Below are positions 1 to 10,421 of a stretch of DNA of 64,000 bases, one piece after another. Each line of letters starts with the position of its first letter. The stretch's first letter is position 1. The notes below the pieces were generated by a model that saw only the letters and a list, made by a program, of their open reading frames with translations, was not told where the DNA came from and made no database searches. A program made the position numbers and the translations under genes. Origin of the DNA: Cymbidium sinense (taxonomy: Eukaryota; Streptophyta; Magnoliopsida; Asparagales; Orchidaceae); assembly GCA_021442155.1 (NCBI GenBank), contig CM038232.1:65949555-66013554 (forward strand). Direction: 5' to 3'.

Positions 1-800
1 ATGAAACTAAAATTCTGTTAGGAACTAAGAATATATGTACTCTTACATGTAAATTAATAGAATTAATAGAATTAATGGATCTTTTTGGCTCATAGGAAGA
101 AAAATATTTTATATATTTAGAAAACTAAATGTCTTTGGGAGAAGGCCTGAGAGATTGATAGTTTATGTTTTAAATTTTGATATTCAGGTTGGAGTCGAAT
201 TAGAAATGGTGTAGGTGTGATTATTGATAAAAATTTGAAGAATAATGTTATAAATATTTATATGATTGGAGATAGAATTATAGCTGTAAATATTATTATT
301 GATACTATAATTATCAATGTTATAAGTATTTATTTTCCTCAAGTAAGTTTGGATGTAAGCTTAGAAGAAAAATTTTGGAATGACTTAAAGGGATTAATAC
401 AAAGATATCTCTTGAAAAAAGTATTTATTGGAGGAGATTTAAATGAACATGTTAGAGTGGTAGAAGAATTTAAAAGTATTCATGATGGCTATGGATTTGG
501 AGTGACTAATGAAAAATATAAGATTATTTTAAATTTTGTAGTTCATAATATTTCATTTAAGAAAAGAGGTGAGCATATTATTACTTATAATAATGAATCT
601 AGTAAAACATAGATTGATTATATTTTGATAAGAAAAATATGTCATTTAGATTATAAAGATTATAAGATCATTTCGAGTAAAAGTTTAAGTATTCAACATC
701 GACTGCTAGTTTTAAATTTTAAGATGATGATTGCAAGATAAAAAAAAATCAAATTATTATTCTAGGATTAGATGTGGGCACTTTTTTATTTTTAGAACAA
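1..800 (+). mobile_element. RTE-type LINE, segment 1 (endonuclease part)
   Basis: First of three pieces of one RTE-clade LINE. The plus strand codes, with stops and frameshifts, for an endonuclease/exonuclease/phosphatase domain of the kind annotated in plants as craniofacial-development-protein-2-like. The opening TWN-x-GTLTG-like motif is near position 15, so the element probably begins at or just outside the window edge. The piece ends at about 800, where a minus-strand LINE is inserted. The element resumes at 2397 and again at 9811. A second copy at 15615-17335 supports the alignment of the pieces. Confidence 0.75.
14..735 (+). pseudogene. RTE LINE endonuclease (broken)
   Basis: In RTE retrotransposition this apurinic-like endonuclease nicks target DNA to prime reverse transcription. 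The longest clean stretch is 131 codons (217-612). Visible landmarks are a degraded QETKW-like motif near 105-130, then NGVGVIIDK near 205-235, a D-R-I-I stretch near 270, the GGDLNEH metal-binding motif near 430-450 (GGDLNGH in intact relatives), and a final IDYIL(I)R motif at about 613-635 after a stop codon at 610-612. Codons are very A/T-rich. Several in-frame stops mean no functional protein. The domain order agrees with the RTE family, in which the endonuclease precedes the RT. Confidence 0.72.
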
Positions 801-2396
801 TTTACAAATTAAGGTTACAATTTATGATGTTACACTGAAACTAAAGAGCTTATCAAGGAGAAAAAACAAGTAAATACATCCAAAATCCAAAAATAAAATT
901 GAAAAAAAAAAAATGATAATGGTAATCATAAATATTCAAAAAATAAGGTCGAACTAAAAGGGAAGAGTCCATGACACATCTAAGCAACCCTGACAAAACT
1001 AAAAAACAATGAAAAAAAGTTTATTTTAGCCAATTCAATAGTGTAAAATGAAATGAAAAATGCAAGATAATTTGAGCTTGATATAGCAAAGAAGGGGATA
1101 AAGAAGTCATTCACTTAATTGGGGCAATTGCAAATATGAGCATCCAACAGGAAACCCCAAATGCAACCCCAACCGAAAGGAAGAACACCGACCCTCCTAT
1201 CCCACAAAATGAAAATAAGTGTATCTCAGCAGCTCCCCGAATGAAAGTGACATCCATGTAATAGAAAATGCCCCAATACGAAGGAGAAATACTATAGCGA
1301 ATGGGATAACAGCTTGCTAAAGAAAACATCCTTAGATCCAAAGTAATGTGAGGCCAAATATTGCACTTGTAGATACTTTAGATAAGATAAAACCGAAAAA
1401 AGGGTAGCCCATCAAACAAAACCAAGGCAACAATATAACAGATTCTTCACATACCAACCATACAAAGACTTATGTGCCAGAACAAGTAATTACCAAAGAA
1501 CCACATTAAATACCATAATGAAAAAAATTAAAGCATCACGGGTTATCCATACGCAACCAATAAAAGGAAACGCCAGGCTCCGCAATCAATCCGCAGTCCA
1601 TAATGAGGCACAAATGACAACAAACCCAGAATATTTTTCCAACCAATACCATAAAATAATGCTACCATAGGTATCATAAGCAACACATTAGCATCCAAAC
1701 ACCAACATTCCATTGCCAATGCCAAGTAAAGCCTAACAAAAGCTCCAGTTTAGAACAACATGATCCCAACATAAAAGAACCAGCCAGATATACCATGGAA
1801 GGAAAACTGCAGAAACTTTCATTATTGGAAAGAAACCGCAACAAAAAAAATTAAGTGATTGGACCGACATCAAGCAAACCACCAGACAATGCCCCAAATC
1901 TTTAAAATCTGCAATAAGCACATCGGTTAACTAAGCCTTTTAGATGATGGTAGAGTTAAGTTATCAAAGATAGCTCTAGCATAACACCAGTTTGCTAGAA
2001 AATCGGCATGCATTGCCTTCCTCCAAACATGGGAGATCTTATAATTGAATTTGGAGGGTCCGATATGCTTGAGGACATAAAACAATTCAAATTACTAGCC
2101 CGTAGAAGTTAGAGATTAATAATCAAGCATCCACTTCAATCCAGATGTTAAAACCAACTGTTGAAGGCAAATCTCAATGGCATAGTACGTACCATAAGCT
2201 AGATATGGGACGAAAAGGATGCAGAGGAAAAGCAAAAGCATAAAGAACTTTACCATAGTCTCTAAAAATACACAATCAAAATCCTATTAGGACCAACTAT
2301 CATAATTTTGAAGGTTGTTTTGGGACCAATAAACAACCTTCATATATAGTTGGAAGAGGTAGATGAAGACCTAATTTGGCAGCCACAATAATATAA
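801..2396 (-). mobile_element. L1-type LINE 3' fragment nested in the RTE element
   Basis: This insert separates two adjoining parts of the RTE element. On the minus strand it holds the end of a degenerate LINE RNase H domain (about 2270-1930) followed by roughly 1.1 kb of apparent 3' UTR. Near-identical 14-15 bp strings at 787-800 (left) and 2397-2411 (right), TATTTTTAGAACAA against a form with one extra A, are a good candidate target-site duplication. No long poly(A) tract remains at the 801 side. Short ORFs at 1111-1921 on the minus strand look like chance readings of UTR. Confidence 0.6.
1925..2270 (-). pseudogene. LINE RNase H domain, degenerate
   Basis: RNase H of plant L1 elements degrades the RNA strand after reverse transcription. 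On the minus strand, motifs in order are a Y-A-I-E-I-like helix near 2185, a W-I-E-V-D-A motif near 2130 (second catalytic Asp), and ISHVWRKAMHADFLAN near 2045-1990, matching the usual SHVWREGN..AD.LAN C-terminus with the last catalytic Asp kept. Stops and a frame change break the reading frame, and the N-terminal TDG motif is not visible. This is a remnant only. Confidence 0.6.
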
Positions 2397-2735
2397 TATT
2401 TTTAAGAACAAGCTACAAGAGCTTAGAATTTATGATGTTCACAAGAAAGCTAATATTATGTTAGGAAAAATAAGTGAAATTAAGTAAGTTACAAAAATAT
2501 ACTTGGAGAATTAAAAGGAAAAGCTTCTTCTAATAAAAAAGGTGGTGGAGTCAAAATATTCAAAAGAAAAGAAGAAGCATTGTAATAAAACTTGATTTAG
2601 AAAAACTTAGACAATTGAGAAAGATATAAAGTGGTCCATAGAAATTTAATAAAGTAATATATGATGTAAAAAAAATTTAGCTTTTAACGATTTATACAAG
2701 ATTGATAAATATGATAAAATATGTATGTATAAGTT
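2397..2735 (+). mobile_element. RTE-type LINE, segment 2 (linker between endonuclease and RT)
   Basis: This continues the RTE element between the two nested LINEs. It aligns by eye with 15690-16010 of the second RTE copy: both share the Ala-Asn-rich start, a WWN/WWS-(E/Q)-N-x-Q-like motif (2540-2560 here; 15815-15835 there) and the K-x-Y-D end. It corresponds to the charged linker that precedes the reverse transcriptase in RTE proteins. Several stops are present. It breaks at the poly(T) of the L1 element that starts at 2736. Confidence 0.62.
2728..2735. repeat. Left target-site duplication of L1-A (TATAAGTT)
   Basis: The 8-mer TATAAGTT abuts the poly(T) tract that is the minus-strand poly(A) tail of L1-A. 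It recurs at 9811-9818, exactly where the interrupted RTE sequence resumes. Two of its bases could belong to the tail, so the true duplication is 6-8 bp. Confidence 0.55.
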
Positions 2736-2745
2736 TTTTTTTTTT

Positions 2746-3970
2746 GGTGAACCCCATGAGGAATTTTATTGCTCACCAAAAAGGAATTACAAGATCCTTA
2801 AGAGAGGATAAACTCAGAATCTACCTCTCAAAGAGCTACAATCATCCTAAAGAGTGAATCCCCTATCTAAGACACTAAAAGGAAAAGACACTATCAAAGA
2901 GAAAGAGAGACACAGAGGAGCAACCAAAGCTAACCGATGTGAGATGTTGAAGATTTTATACCTCCGAGAAGAAATGACCTGCATGAGAAGAAAAGAAAGG
3001 AGATAGAAACATCTAGATGAAAAGTTAAGGAGTTAAAATGAAATGGGTTAATCAAAGATTCCCTTTTGCTTTCTCCCACACCAAAGAGGGTGAATTTGGG
3101 AGAATAACCCATTGGGTAGAAAACCACAAAGGTTCAAAAGATGAAGGAAAGATAGCATTCCCTTATCAATAGGAGAGCACATATAGTGCCAACAACTATC
3201 ATAATACCTATTAACCCACCCAAGTTTCATATCATAAAATTTAACAAGGTCAACATGATAGGAAATAGCATCCAAAATCCATGAAAACTTAAATAATATG
3301 AGGTTCCATAAGAAGAGCATAACAAAAAGTGAGAATATCCATACAGTAAGAGCCATGAATATGATAACAGATCAAACAAAAACATCATTTTGCCACAATA
3401 GGACTTTAAAAGTAGAAATCTTTATAACCCAAAGCAAACCAAGCAAACCAAACAAATACAACCACAACCTCTAGGTTTTAATAACGCCATAAAGGACCCA
3501 AAAAAGGAAATAGTGATTGTCAAAACATCAAGCTCACAACAGAAAAATGAAAAATCCTTGGTGAAAGAAGAGCACGCCAAATAGGAGAACATATCACCAA
3601 AATATAGAATAAGAGAAGCATTCAAAGTAGAAATATAGAAGGAACCCTTAGAATACATCTAGAAAGAACAAGGAAGACTTAAGAAATGCACACATCTAGA
3701 AAATGATACAACAATATCAAGATAGAACTTTAAATCCCATTCTACTTAAAGAGGGGATACAAGTACCACTAAAATGGGAGGTAAACCCATCCAAGAAATT
3801 GAAATAAAAAGCATAATATAAATTTAGTTTCTAACATAAGGCAAACCGAATCTAAATTCACAAGTCCCCGTAATAAGGAAGGGATATTATCATAAGAGAA
3901 TAAATTCACGAAGAAGATTTTGATTAGCAAGGAAATCAGCGAGTTGCCATCCCGATAGATATGAGAAATA
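2746..3970 (-). other. L1-A 3' UTR
   Basis: About 1.2 kb between the end of the RNase H remnant and the poly(A) tail. The terminal stretch, GCAATAAAATTCCTC then GGGGTTCACC before the A run, is the characteristic 3' end of plant L1 elements. The plus-strand L1 at 13200-15011 ends similarly (ATAAAATTCCCCCC then GGGGTTTCCC). Minus-strand ORFs of 65-102 codons in this stretch have no recognisable motif and are taken as chance. Confidence 0.6.
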
Positions 3971-3972
3971 TG

Positions 3973-4275
3973 TTAGTCAAGGGCAGCAAGAAGCCTCCTC
4001 GTGTGGTTAAGTAAATAGAAAACTTCAGCATTTCTATGAGCTCCTGAATTTAATAAATCCAAGAGAAGGAGAGAATCAATTTCAAACCAGATTGTTTTGA
4101 ATCCTTTTTGAATGCAGAACGAAATAGCATGATGAAGACCATAAAGTTCAAAAATAACGAGGGTCTTAAGGAATAGCAAAGCAGAATCACCTATAGTTCC
4201 TTAAAATCCCTCCACAACCATAAAACCCATTAGAAACCATCCATTAGTGTTTACCTTAATGACATGATAATTGGG
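3973..4275 (-). pseudogene. L1-A RNase H domain (broken)
   Basis: On the minus strand the domain starts near an I-K-V-N-T-(D/N)-G motif at about 4255. Here the first catalytic Asp appears replaced by Asn (NTNG), while the duplicate at 9505-9810 keeps TDG. It continues through a FELYGLHHAISF helix (Glu kept) and a WFEIDSLLLLDLL motif (Asp kept) and ends at HTRRLL. A stop lies between the first and second motifs. The C-terminal SHVWREGN..AD part of the normal domain is missing, so the domain is truncated as well as frameshifted. Confidence 0.68.
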
Positions 4276-4860
4276 CTTTATCTAATGCATAATTAAACTG
4301 AAACTTAAAAGAGGGGAGGTTAATCCCAAGATTAAGAGCCAGATGCTTGAATCCTTTGAAGCTAGAGAGAGTAAGGAGGTTAGCTTTATAAAGGGAAGTA
4401 ATTTTACATTTAGTTCTAGCAATAATACAGTGAAAGTTCATAGGAATGCCATGATGCTTAACATCATTTCTTTCCCACCAGATATACCACAGCAAAGTAG
4501 TAGCAAGGACACCTTTGACATGACCCTTCGGTGTAAGAGAGAGAAAGTTTTTTAGAAGGTGCAAGATAGAGAGGGATCCATCAAAGAGAAGAGTATTAGA
4601 CATACTATCATACTAGTTCCAAACCTTAGCAACAATAGGTCCATTCATGAAGACATGATCCACATTTTCAATGTGGAAGCAACATTGGAATTTTGATGGA
4701 AGATGAAAGCCTTTTTAAGGAGAGTGGCATTAATAGGAATGTAATGTTTAAGGATGCGCCAAGTTAGAACCAAGAAAGAGGAAGGGATAGTATTACTCCA
4801 TTTTAGAAAAAAAATTAAACTTGACTTAACTCGAATGTATGCCACACATCCTTGAAGGTG
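4256..4860 (-). pseudogene. L1-A zf-RVT region (broken)
   Basis: Between RT and RNase H, plant L1 ORF2 proteins carry a zf-RVT domain. Here two frames contribute: 4645-4845 (S-F-L-V-L-T-W-R-I-L-K-H motif, typical of the domain start) and 4256-4603 (an L-W-Y-I-W-W-E-R-N-D motif matching the usual W..W..RN ending). Cysteines of the normal C..C..H..H pattern are partly replaced; the clear version (CHCCSHIENVNH) is in the plus-strand L1 at 13415-13455. A stop separates the two halves. Confidence 0.65.
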
Positions 4861-5299
4861 AAATCTCTAGAGGAGGAATTTTTAAACAGGATTTGGTCAG
4901 GTTTATCGGATGTTGGATTAATATAAAGGATTTTGTTAACGATCACATTGGGAACATATGAAATTAATTGAATATCCCAAGTGTTATGTGAATGAATTGG
5001 GACCTTAAGCCTCTCGAGTGAGTATTGAGCAAGGAGTCAATAGAGCCCAAATCCAACCAATTATCTTGCCAAAAGAAGGAGGAACCTGAATTCACACCCT
5101 AGGAGATCAGATTCTTAGCAGCCCACTTGATATTGCAAAGTCTTCTCCACACTGGGGAATTCCCAGGTTCGAAAGAACAAATGAGGGGGTGTTTACCCTT
5201 ACAGTATTTGGCGAGGATAAATTTCGACCAAAAATTATGATTCAATCTAAGATTCCACCACATTTTGTATGAAAAGCATTTAATGGAATCTTCTAAAGT

Positions 5300-6766
5300 T
5301 TTACATCCTAAACCACCTTCATTTAAAGGCCCATAACAGGTGTACTAGCTAGCCCAATGTGTTTTTTTGAAAGATGAGGTAGAACCCCAAAAGAATTTGT
5401 TAATAAGCCAGTTAATTTTTTAATGACAGAAGTGGTAGGTACAATAGTGGATAGCAGATAGAAAGGTAAAGAGCAAAGAATTCTTTTAATCAGAATAAGT
5501 CTAGCTCCAAAGGATAGTAAATGAAATTCCCAAGAGAAAGTTTTTTTATAAACTTTCAATCACTTCAAAAGGTTAGATCTTTTACACGATATAAAGGAGT
5601 ACCCAGGTACTTAATAGGTAGACTATGCTGAGCAAACCCCGTAAAACTCTTAATAGAATTGATCCTAGGAGGAGAAATTGACTTACAATAAAACCACTTT
5701 TATCAAGGTTAATTTCCACTTTTCCTCCCAAACAGAATAAGGAATTTACAAAGTTTTTTAACATAGCGGGTAGATCCATTGCAGAATATAATGAAATCAT
5801 CCGCAAAGTTGAGGTGGGAGATAGGAAAGCCACCCCTAGTTTTATAGAACATGTTAGGCACTTTATTAAACATCTGATCAAGACTTCTAGAGAGATATTC
5901 CACCGCGATAATGAAAAGGGCCAGAGAAAGGGGATCCCTTTGCCTTATCCCATGAGAGGAAGAGAAGAAGCCATGAACCTTGCCATTAATAAGTAATGAG
6001 AACCAAGAATTCTCAATACTATTCAAGATTAATGTAAAAAAATAATTGGAAAATCCAAAAAGAGAGAGAATTTTATATAGGAAAGTCCAACCAATGTTAT
6101 CATAAGCTTTGAAAATGTCTAGCTTAAAAATTAGGTTCCCACACCGAGCCTTAGTATTTAAATCATGAACAATTTCTTGGGCTAACAAAACATTATCAGA
6201 GATAGATCTACCTTTTATAAAACCCGTCTAATTGGGAGAGATAATTCTAGGAAGTAAACTGCTTAGTATTTTGGCCAAGATCTTAGAGATGAGCTTATTG
6301 AAAAGGGTACAAAGGCTAATAGGCCTAAAGTGGTTCCAAAGTTTTGGATTATCGATTTTAGAGATTAAAATAATGGAAGTGCTAGAAAAGTATTTGGAGG
6401 ATACTCCCTTTAAAAAAAATCCAAAAAAACTTTAATCAAATCTTCTTTGATAATATGCCAACACTTTTGAAAAAATAAGGTCGTAAATCCATCAGGGCCA
6501 GCCACCGAATCCATATTCATATTCTGTAAAGTGGAAGCTATTTCAGACTTAGAGGGTAAAGAAGTAAGCATATTGTTATCTTCTTCATTAATGATCTTAG
6601 GGATAACTTCAGGCCAGGATAACTCATCATAGATCACATTATTGTTAAGAAGTTTAGTGAAGAAAGATACACCAGAATCCGCAAGCTCCTTATTATCAGA
6701 ACACCAACTATCATCATTAGTTTTAATTTTTTTAATGTGATTGAGAGCCTTTTTCTTTTTGACCAT
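5300..6766 (-). pseudogene. L1-A reverse transcriptase (broken)
   Basis: The reverse transcriptase copies L1 RNA at the nicked target. It is spread over at least three minus-strand frames. 6410-6766 has the A-G-P-D-G-F motif at RT entry. 5709-6188 carries F-K-A-Y-D (first catalytic Asp) and HGIRQRDPLS. It also has the F-A-D-D active-site box (a variant of Y-A-D-D). 5323-5559 has the downstream S-F-G-A-R-L-I-L-I-K motif, usually S.GGR..LI. Between 6190 and 6435 the frame shifts but the W-x-x-F-R-P-I-S-L-C stretch is readable. Confidence 0.78.
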
Positions 6767-7006
6767 AGCATCAAAATATTTGGTATTTCTATCTCCATCA
6801 GATATCCTTTTTAAGGAAGCCTTTTGCCTCTAATAGGTCTCCTCCATGTCTTGGTAGCATGTTAACCTATCTTTGGCTTGGTTTAATAAGATAATTTTGG
6901 AGAGATCATGAATAGAAGCTTCTTCTAAAACTATGACTTCTTGCTCTAAATCTTTGATGTTTGTGAAAAGATTTTTGAAGCAGTGTTTGTTCCACCATTT
7001 GAGGTA

Positions 7007-7870
7007 TTATGTAAGCCTTTTTAATTTAATCCATAATCTCATCATCCCAATAATAGAGTCATTAGGGTAGAGAGGATCGCCCCAATTAGTAGCAACCACC
7101 TCTAGAAATCTATCATCCATAAGCCACATATTTTGAAACCGGAATGGAATATGAGAAGAGGGGGTATTTGTACTAACCTTAACAGAGATGAGCAAAGGGG
7201 AATGGTCGAATAATGTTCTGCTGAGGTGTTCAATAGATGTAATAGTAAAAGAACTGATCCATAGGTCATTAAACAGAATCCTATCTAATCTTTGCCAAAG
7301 TCTGTGATTATTCCAGGTGAATTGAGATCCAATAAAACCTAGATCGGTAAGGTGACAATCCAGGATCATGTTATTGAAGTCCTCCATGGAGAATAAGTTA
7401 GGCACATTGCCACCAACACATTCCGAAGAGGAAGAGATAGTGTTGAAATCCCCACCCACAAACCAGGGAGCATTAACCGAAGACGAGAAATTAACTAGAT
7501 CTTCTCACAGGATCTTTCTACCATATCTATTACAAGAGGCATAAACAAAGAATCCAAAACAACACCAATTATCAAAGGTGATTTTAATATTAACAACCTG
7601 GTGGAAATCCTGCATAACATGTAACAAAAGGACTTCTCCAAAAAATCCAAATTTTATTACTCGAGTTAGCGAAGAAACTATCAAAACCAATCATTCTAGC
7701 GGCAGATTGGATGTTAGAAGGAAGGATAAAGGGTTCCAAGATCGCCAAAAAAGAAATATTATGGGTCCGAACTAAATTGCGAAGTCTATACGAGAGGAAC
7801 CTATCCTCTCGCTCCAAATCGTGAAAAAATCATTTATTTTGGATAAGAGGAGCCAGATCTAGTAACTCTG
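7007..7870 (-). pseudogene. L1-A endonuclease (broken)
   Basis: EEP-type endonuclease. The N-terminal part (7590-7817) shows ISFLAILEPFI, equivalent to the L.ETK strand. The C-terminal part (7007-7459) shows G-G-D-F-N-T, Q-F-T-W-N-N, Q-R-L-D-R-I-L and F-D-H-S-P-L-L, that is, the GDFN, LDR and DHSPL catalytic motifs in order and spacing. A frame change around 7460-7590 and stops break it. It continues through a degraded linker (6770-7006) into the RT. The 51.2-51.9 kb copy is close to identical over the same span. Confidence 0.78.
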
Positions 7871-8202
7871 GCAAAGCTAGGAAATTTAGATTTAGAGAAT
7901 TTGTTTTCTTTTTTATGATTGTTTGAAAATTATTGGCCAAATCTACAGCCTCATCATTAGATAAAGAGTGATCAGTAAAGTGTTTGATGAAATGAGGTGC
8001 CTAGGGGTTGAAGGCCATTTCTCCTTCTTCCAATTCAATGTTGTTGTCTTGATGTAAATTCGGCTTTGGATTTAGGTCAGGGTTAGAAGAAGAAGCACAG
8101 TAGGGATTAGAATTGGGCAAAACACAAATACCTAAATCAGGAGTAGAAGTTATCTCTAAGTATCGCATCGTTATTCCTATGGCGCATTCACTTGACCTTT
8201 AG

Positions 8203-9341
8203 TTAATGGAGACACAGAGGTAGGGATATTTGCATTAGTTTGGGAATCGACAGCCATGGGGGAACCAGAGCTGCTATTAGTGCCATTAATGTCACTATTG
8301 TTGCATTGTAAATGGTTTCCAACATGAGGAACCTGTTGATTATTAGAAGCGAGCCAACCTGCAAATGATCAATCGTAGCCACCTTAGAATCGGGTTGGTG
8401 GCTAGGAATCTGAAGTTCATGACTATCAGGTATCGAATTGGGTGTATTTGTGGCCATAACATTTTGTGGTTCACTCAAAGGAGCCTTAATGGATGGTGCA
8501 GCTTTGGATGCCACTACAGGATTTTTTTTTAAGTGTGGGTGAGCCACAAAATAATCAGCAAATCCATGCCCATGAATTCTACAATGAGAGCAAAATACAA
8601 GAAAGTTTTTAAACTCTACTTTTATAAATAACCATATTTTTATGATCCTAAGCAGATTTCCTTAGGATATTTTTTAGTTATATCCAATTCCACAAGTATC
8701 TGGGCAACAGAAGGTCTAGTGTTAGAAGCGGTTGCTTGGTCCAACTGGAGAGGCTGACCAAACAACCCAGCCATAGCATAGAGAAATTCTAAATTAAAAA
8801 AATGCACGCGAAGGTTAGGAATAGACAGCCAGACAAAAATAATAGGAGATTCCTCCTTAATATCAAAAAATAGTGTCCATTTCAACAAACGCATATGACA
8901 ATTAAAAACAAAATATGAGCGTCTAGCAAAAACATGGGAGTAATCTAGATCATTAGAAAGTTGAATCAGTACATACCGTGAATCAATTAATCCCACAAAA
9001 AATACACCAGAAAGTTTCAGGTTATGGAAAAAGGCTCGGATGTTTTCCATGGAGGGACGTCGCAGTGCAACTTTACCAAGCAATGCAAATTCAAAATTCT
9101 TAGCAAGCTTTTCAACCACCAAATCCGCACACATGATCACGGGTACACCTCGAAAGGACGTAGTGACAAAATCGAGAGACTCGCCTGAAATTTTTGCCTT
9201 ACCTGCAAGCACATCTTTGAAGGATTTAGACGCCATGGCGGGATTTGAGCTAGAGATTCCGAAGGGTTCAATACCTTTGATAGCCACAAGAGAGGATGCA
9301 GGGTTCCCCCAAGAGGGAGCCGAAGTATAATCCATAATCAA
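8203..9341 (-). pseudogene. L1-A ORF1 protein, DUF4283-like plus zinc knuckle (broken)
   Basis: ORF1 of plant L1 elements is an RNA-binding protein. The upstream frame (8640-9341, 233 codons, ATG start) contains a DUF4283-like RRM fold, visible from S-F-K-D-V-L-A-G near residue 40 through W-L-S-I-P-N-L near residue 172 to an I-L-V-E-L-D motif near 215. After a frameshift near 8640 the reading continues with a C-x2-C-x4-H zinc knuckle (C-S-H-C-R-I-H-G-H) in which the last Cys is Tyr, then a low-complexity Pro/Ser tail (8203-8547). The same Tyr occurs in the copy at 52.8 kb. Confidence 0.72.
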
Positions 9342-9460
9342 CAGTCTTGCATTTCAAAGGAAATCGAAATCGGCCAAGCCGTCAAGAAGAAACGAGATCC
9401 GGGAGCCGCACGCAGAGAGGGGAAAAGAAAATTGCCAGAGCACGGGCAACGACTAGGGCT
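9342..9460 (-). other. L1-A 5' UTR
   Basis: A GC-richer stretch upstream of the ORF1 start, beginning on the minus strand with GAAAGCCCTAGTCG and containing C/G-rich blocks unlike the AT-rich surroundings. This is normal for a plant L1 promoter region. Upstream of it is the pyrimidine-rich junction and the extra RNase H piece. Confidence 0.5.
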
Positions 9461-9504
9461 TTCAAAAAAAAAAAGAAGGAAAAAAAAAAAAGAAAAGAAA
9501 AGAA
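9461..9504 (-). repeat. Pyrimidine-rich junction tract
   Basis: On the minus strand, about 44 bases of C and T only (plus strand: A and G runs) separate the extra RNase H segment from the L1-A 5' UTR. It marks the join of the two L1-derived pieces. Confidence 0.6.
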
Positions 9505-9810
9505 AGAAGCCTCCTCGTGTGGTTAAGTAAATAGAAAACTTTAGCATTGCCATGAGCTCCTGAATTTAATAAATCCAAGAGAAGGAGAGCATCAATTTCA
9601 AACCAGATTATTTTGAATCCTTTTTGAATGCAGAACGAAATAACATAATGAAGACCATAAAGTTCAGCAAAAAGCATAGCACAGGGTCTTAAAGGAACAA
9701 GAAAAGCAGCAATCACCTTTCGTCTATAGTCCCTTTAAATCCCTCCACAACCATAAAACCCATTAGAAGCTCATCCATCAGTGTTTATCTTAATGACATG
9801 ATAATTGGGC
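9505..9810 (-). pseudogene. Extra RNase H segment duplicated upstream of L1-A
   Basis: A second copy, in the same orientation, of the RNase H region found at 3985-4275. Both start from the H-V-I-K-(I/V)-N-T motif and run to HTRRLL. This copy has I-N-T-D-G, A-E-L-Y-G-L and W-F-E-I-D-A-L-L-L-L-D, so the Asp-Glu-Asp catalytic set is better preserved than in L1-A itself. A stop or frame change still separates TDG from the rest. Its outer limit is the TATAAGTT target duplication, and its inner limit is a pyrimidine tract followed by the L1-A 5' UTR. It is therefore part of the same inserted block. Confidence 0.72.
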
Positions 9811-9818
9811 TATAAGTT
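9811..9818. repeat. Right target-site duplication of L1-A (TATAAGTT)
   Basis: This matches 2728-2735 and lies directly at the 5' limit of the inserted block on the minus strand. The RNase H duplicate stops matching its 3.9-4.3 kb partner exactly here. Confidence 0.55.
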
Positions 9819-10421
9819 AGGCAAGCAAAGAGATAGGAGAAGTAAAATCTAGTTCAAGTGAGGTGTATTAAGAATGAAAACTGAAGTTAGAGAAGTTTTA
9901 AAGAAAATTAAGTTTGGAAAAATAGTATGACCTAATGATATTCCAATAGAAGTGTGGAAATATTTAGGAGATCATGGAATTTCTTGGCTTATAAATCATT
10001 TAGTTATTATTTTAAAGACTAAAAAGATGTCAAATGAGTGTAGAAAGAGTTTGTTGGTTCCTATATTTAAGAATAAAGGTGATGCACAAAAGTGTAAAAA
10101 TTATAGAGGAATTAAGTTAATGTGTCAGACATTAAAATTATGAGAGAGAGTAATTGAGCATAGGTTATGATGTGATATAAAAGTTCCCAGAAATTATTTT
10201 GGTTTCATGCCACTTAGATCTACTATGGATGTTATATTTTTGTTGAGAGATTTTATGGAGAAGTATAGAAAAAGTAAGGAGGATCTTCATATGATATTTG
10301 TTGATTTAGATAAAGCTTATGATTAAGTTCCAGAGAAGTCCTTTAGAGATTTCTAGAAAAGAAGGAATTAATATTGGTTATATTCAAGTCATAAAAGCAT
10401 ATATATACTAGAGTTGTTTTG
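9819..10421 (+). pseudogene. RTE LINE segment 3: reverse transcriptase N-terminal half (broken)
   Basis: Continuation of the RTE element after L1-A. The readable order is an E-V-R-E-V-L-K-K-I-K start near 9875, P-N-D-I-P-I-E-V-W-K at about 9930-9960, then a 63-codon clean stretch with K-N-K-G-D-A-Q-K-C-K-N-Y-R-G-I-K-L near 10070-10110. After a stop come G-F-M-P-L-R-S-T-M-D and the M-I-F-V-D-L-D-K-A-Y-D motif with the first catalytic Asp (10285-10323). It ends abruptly near 10421, before the Y-A-D-D box, so the RT is truncated. Confidence 0.75.

Larger units (their letters stand above)
2736..9810 (-). mobile_element. L1-type LINE (L1-A), near full length, nested in the RTE element
   Basis: A 7.1 kb minus-strand insertion. 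From its 5' end it holds an extra RNase H segment (9505-9810), a pyrimidine-rich junction, a 5' UTR, ORF1 (DUF4283-like plus zinc knuckle), endonuclease, reverse transcriptase, zf-RVT, RNase H, a 3' UTR, a terminal GCAATAAAATTCC-type sequence and poly(A) (poly(T) at 2734-2745). This order is that of plant L1 elements. All coding parts are frameshifted. The RTE segments on both sides join when this block and its TATAAGTT duplication are removed. A partial sister copy lies at 51006-53497. Confidence 0.82.

Noticed and set aside
1111..1921. Three short hydrophobic minus-strand ORFs
   Set aside because: They fall in the 3' UTR of the nested LINE and have no motif or conserved start.
9338..9553. 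Minus-strand ORF with a Phe-rich stretch upstream of L1-A ORF1
   Set aside because: Reads through the pyrimidine junction tract; not a membrane protein gene.
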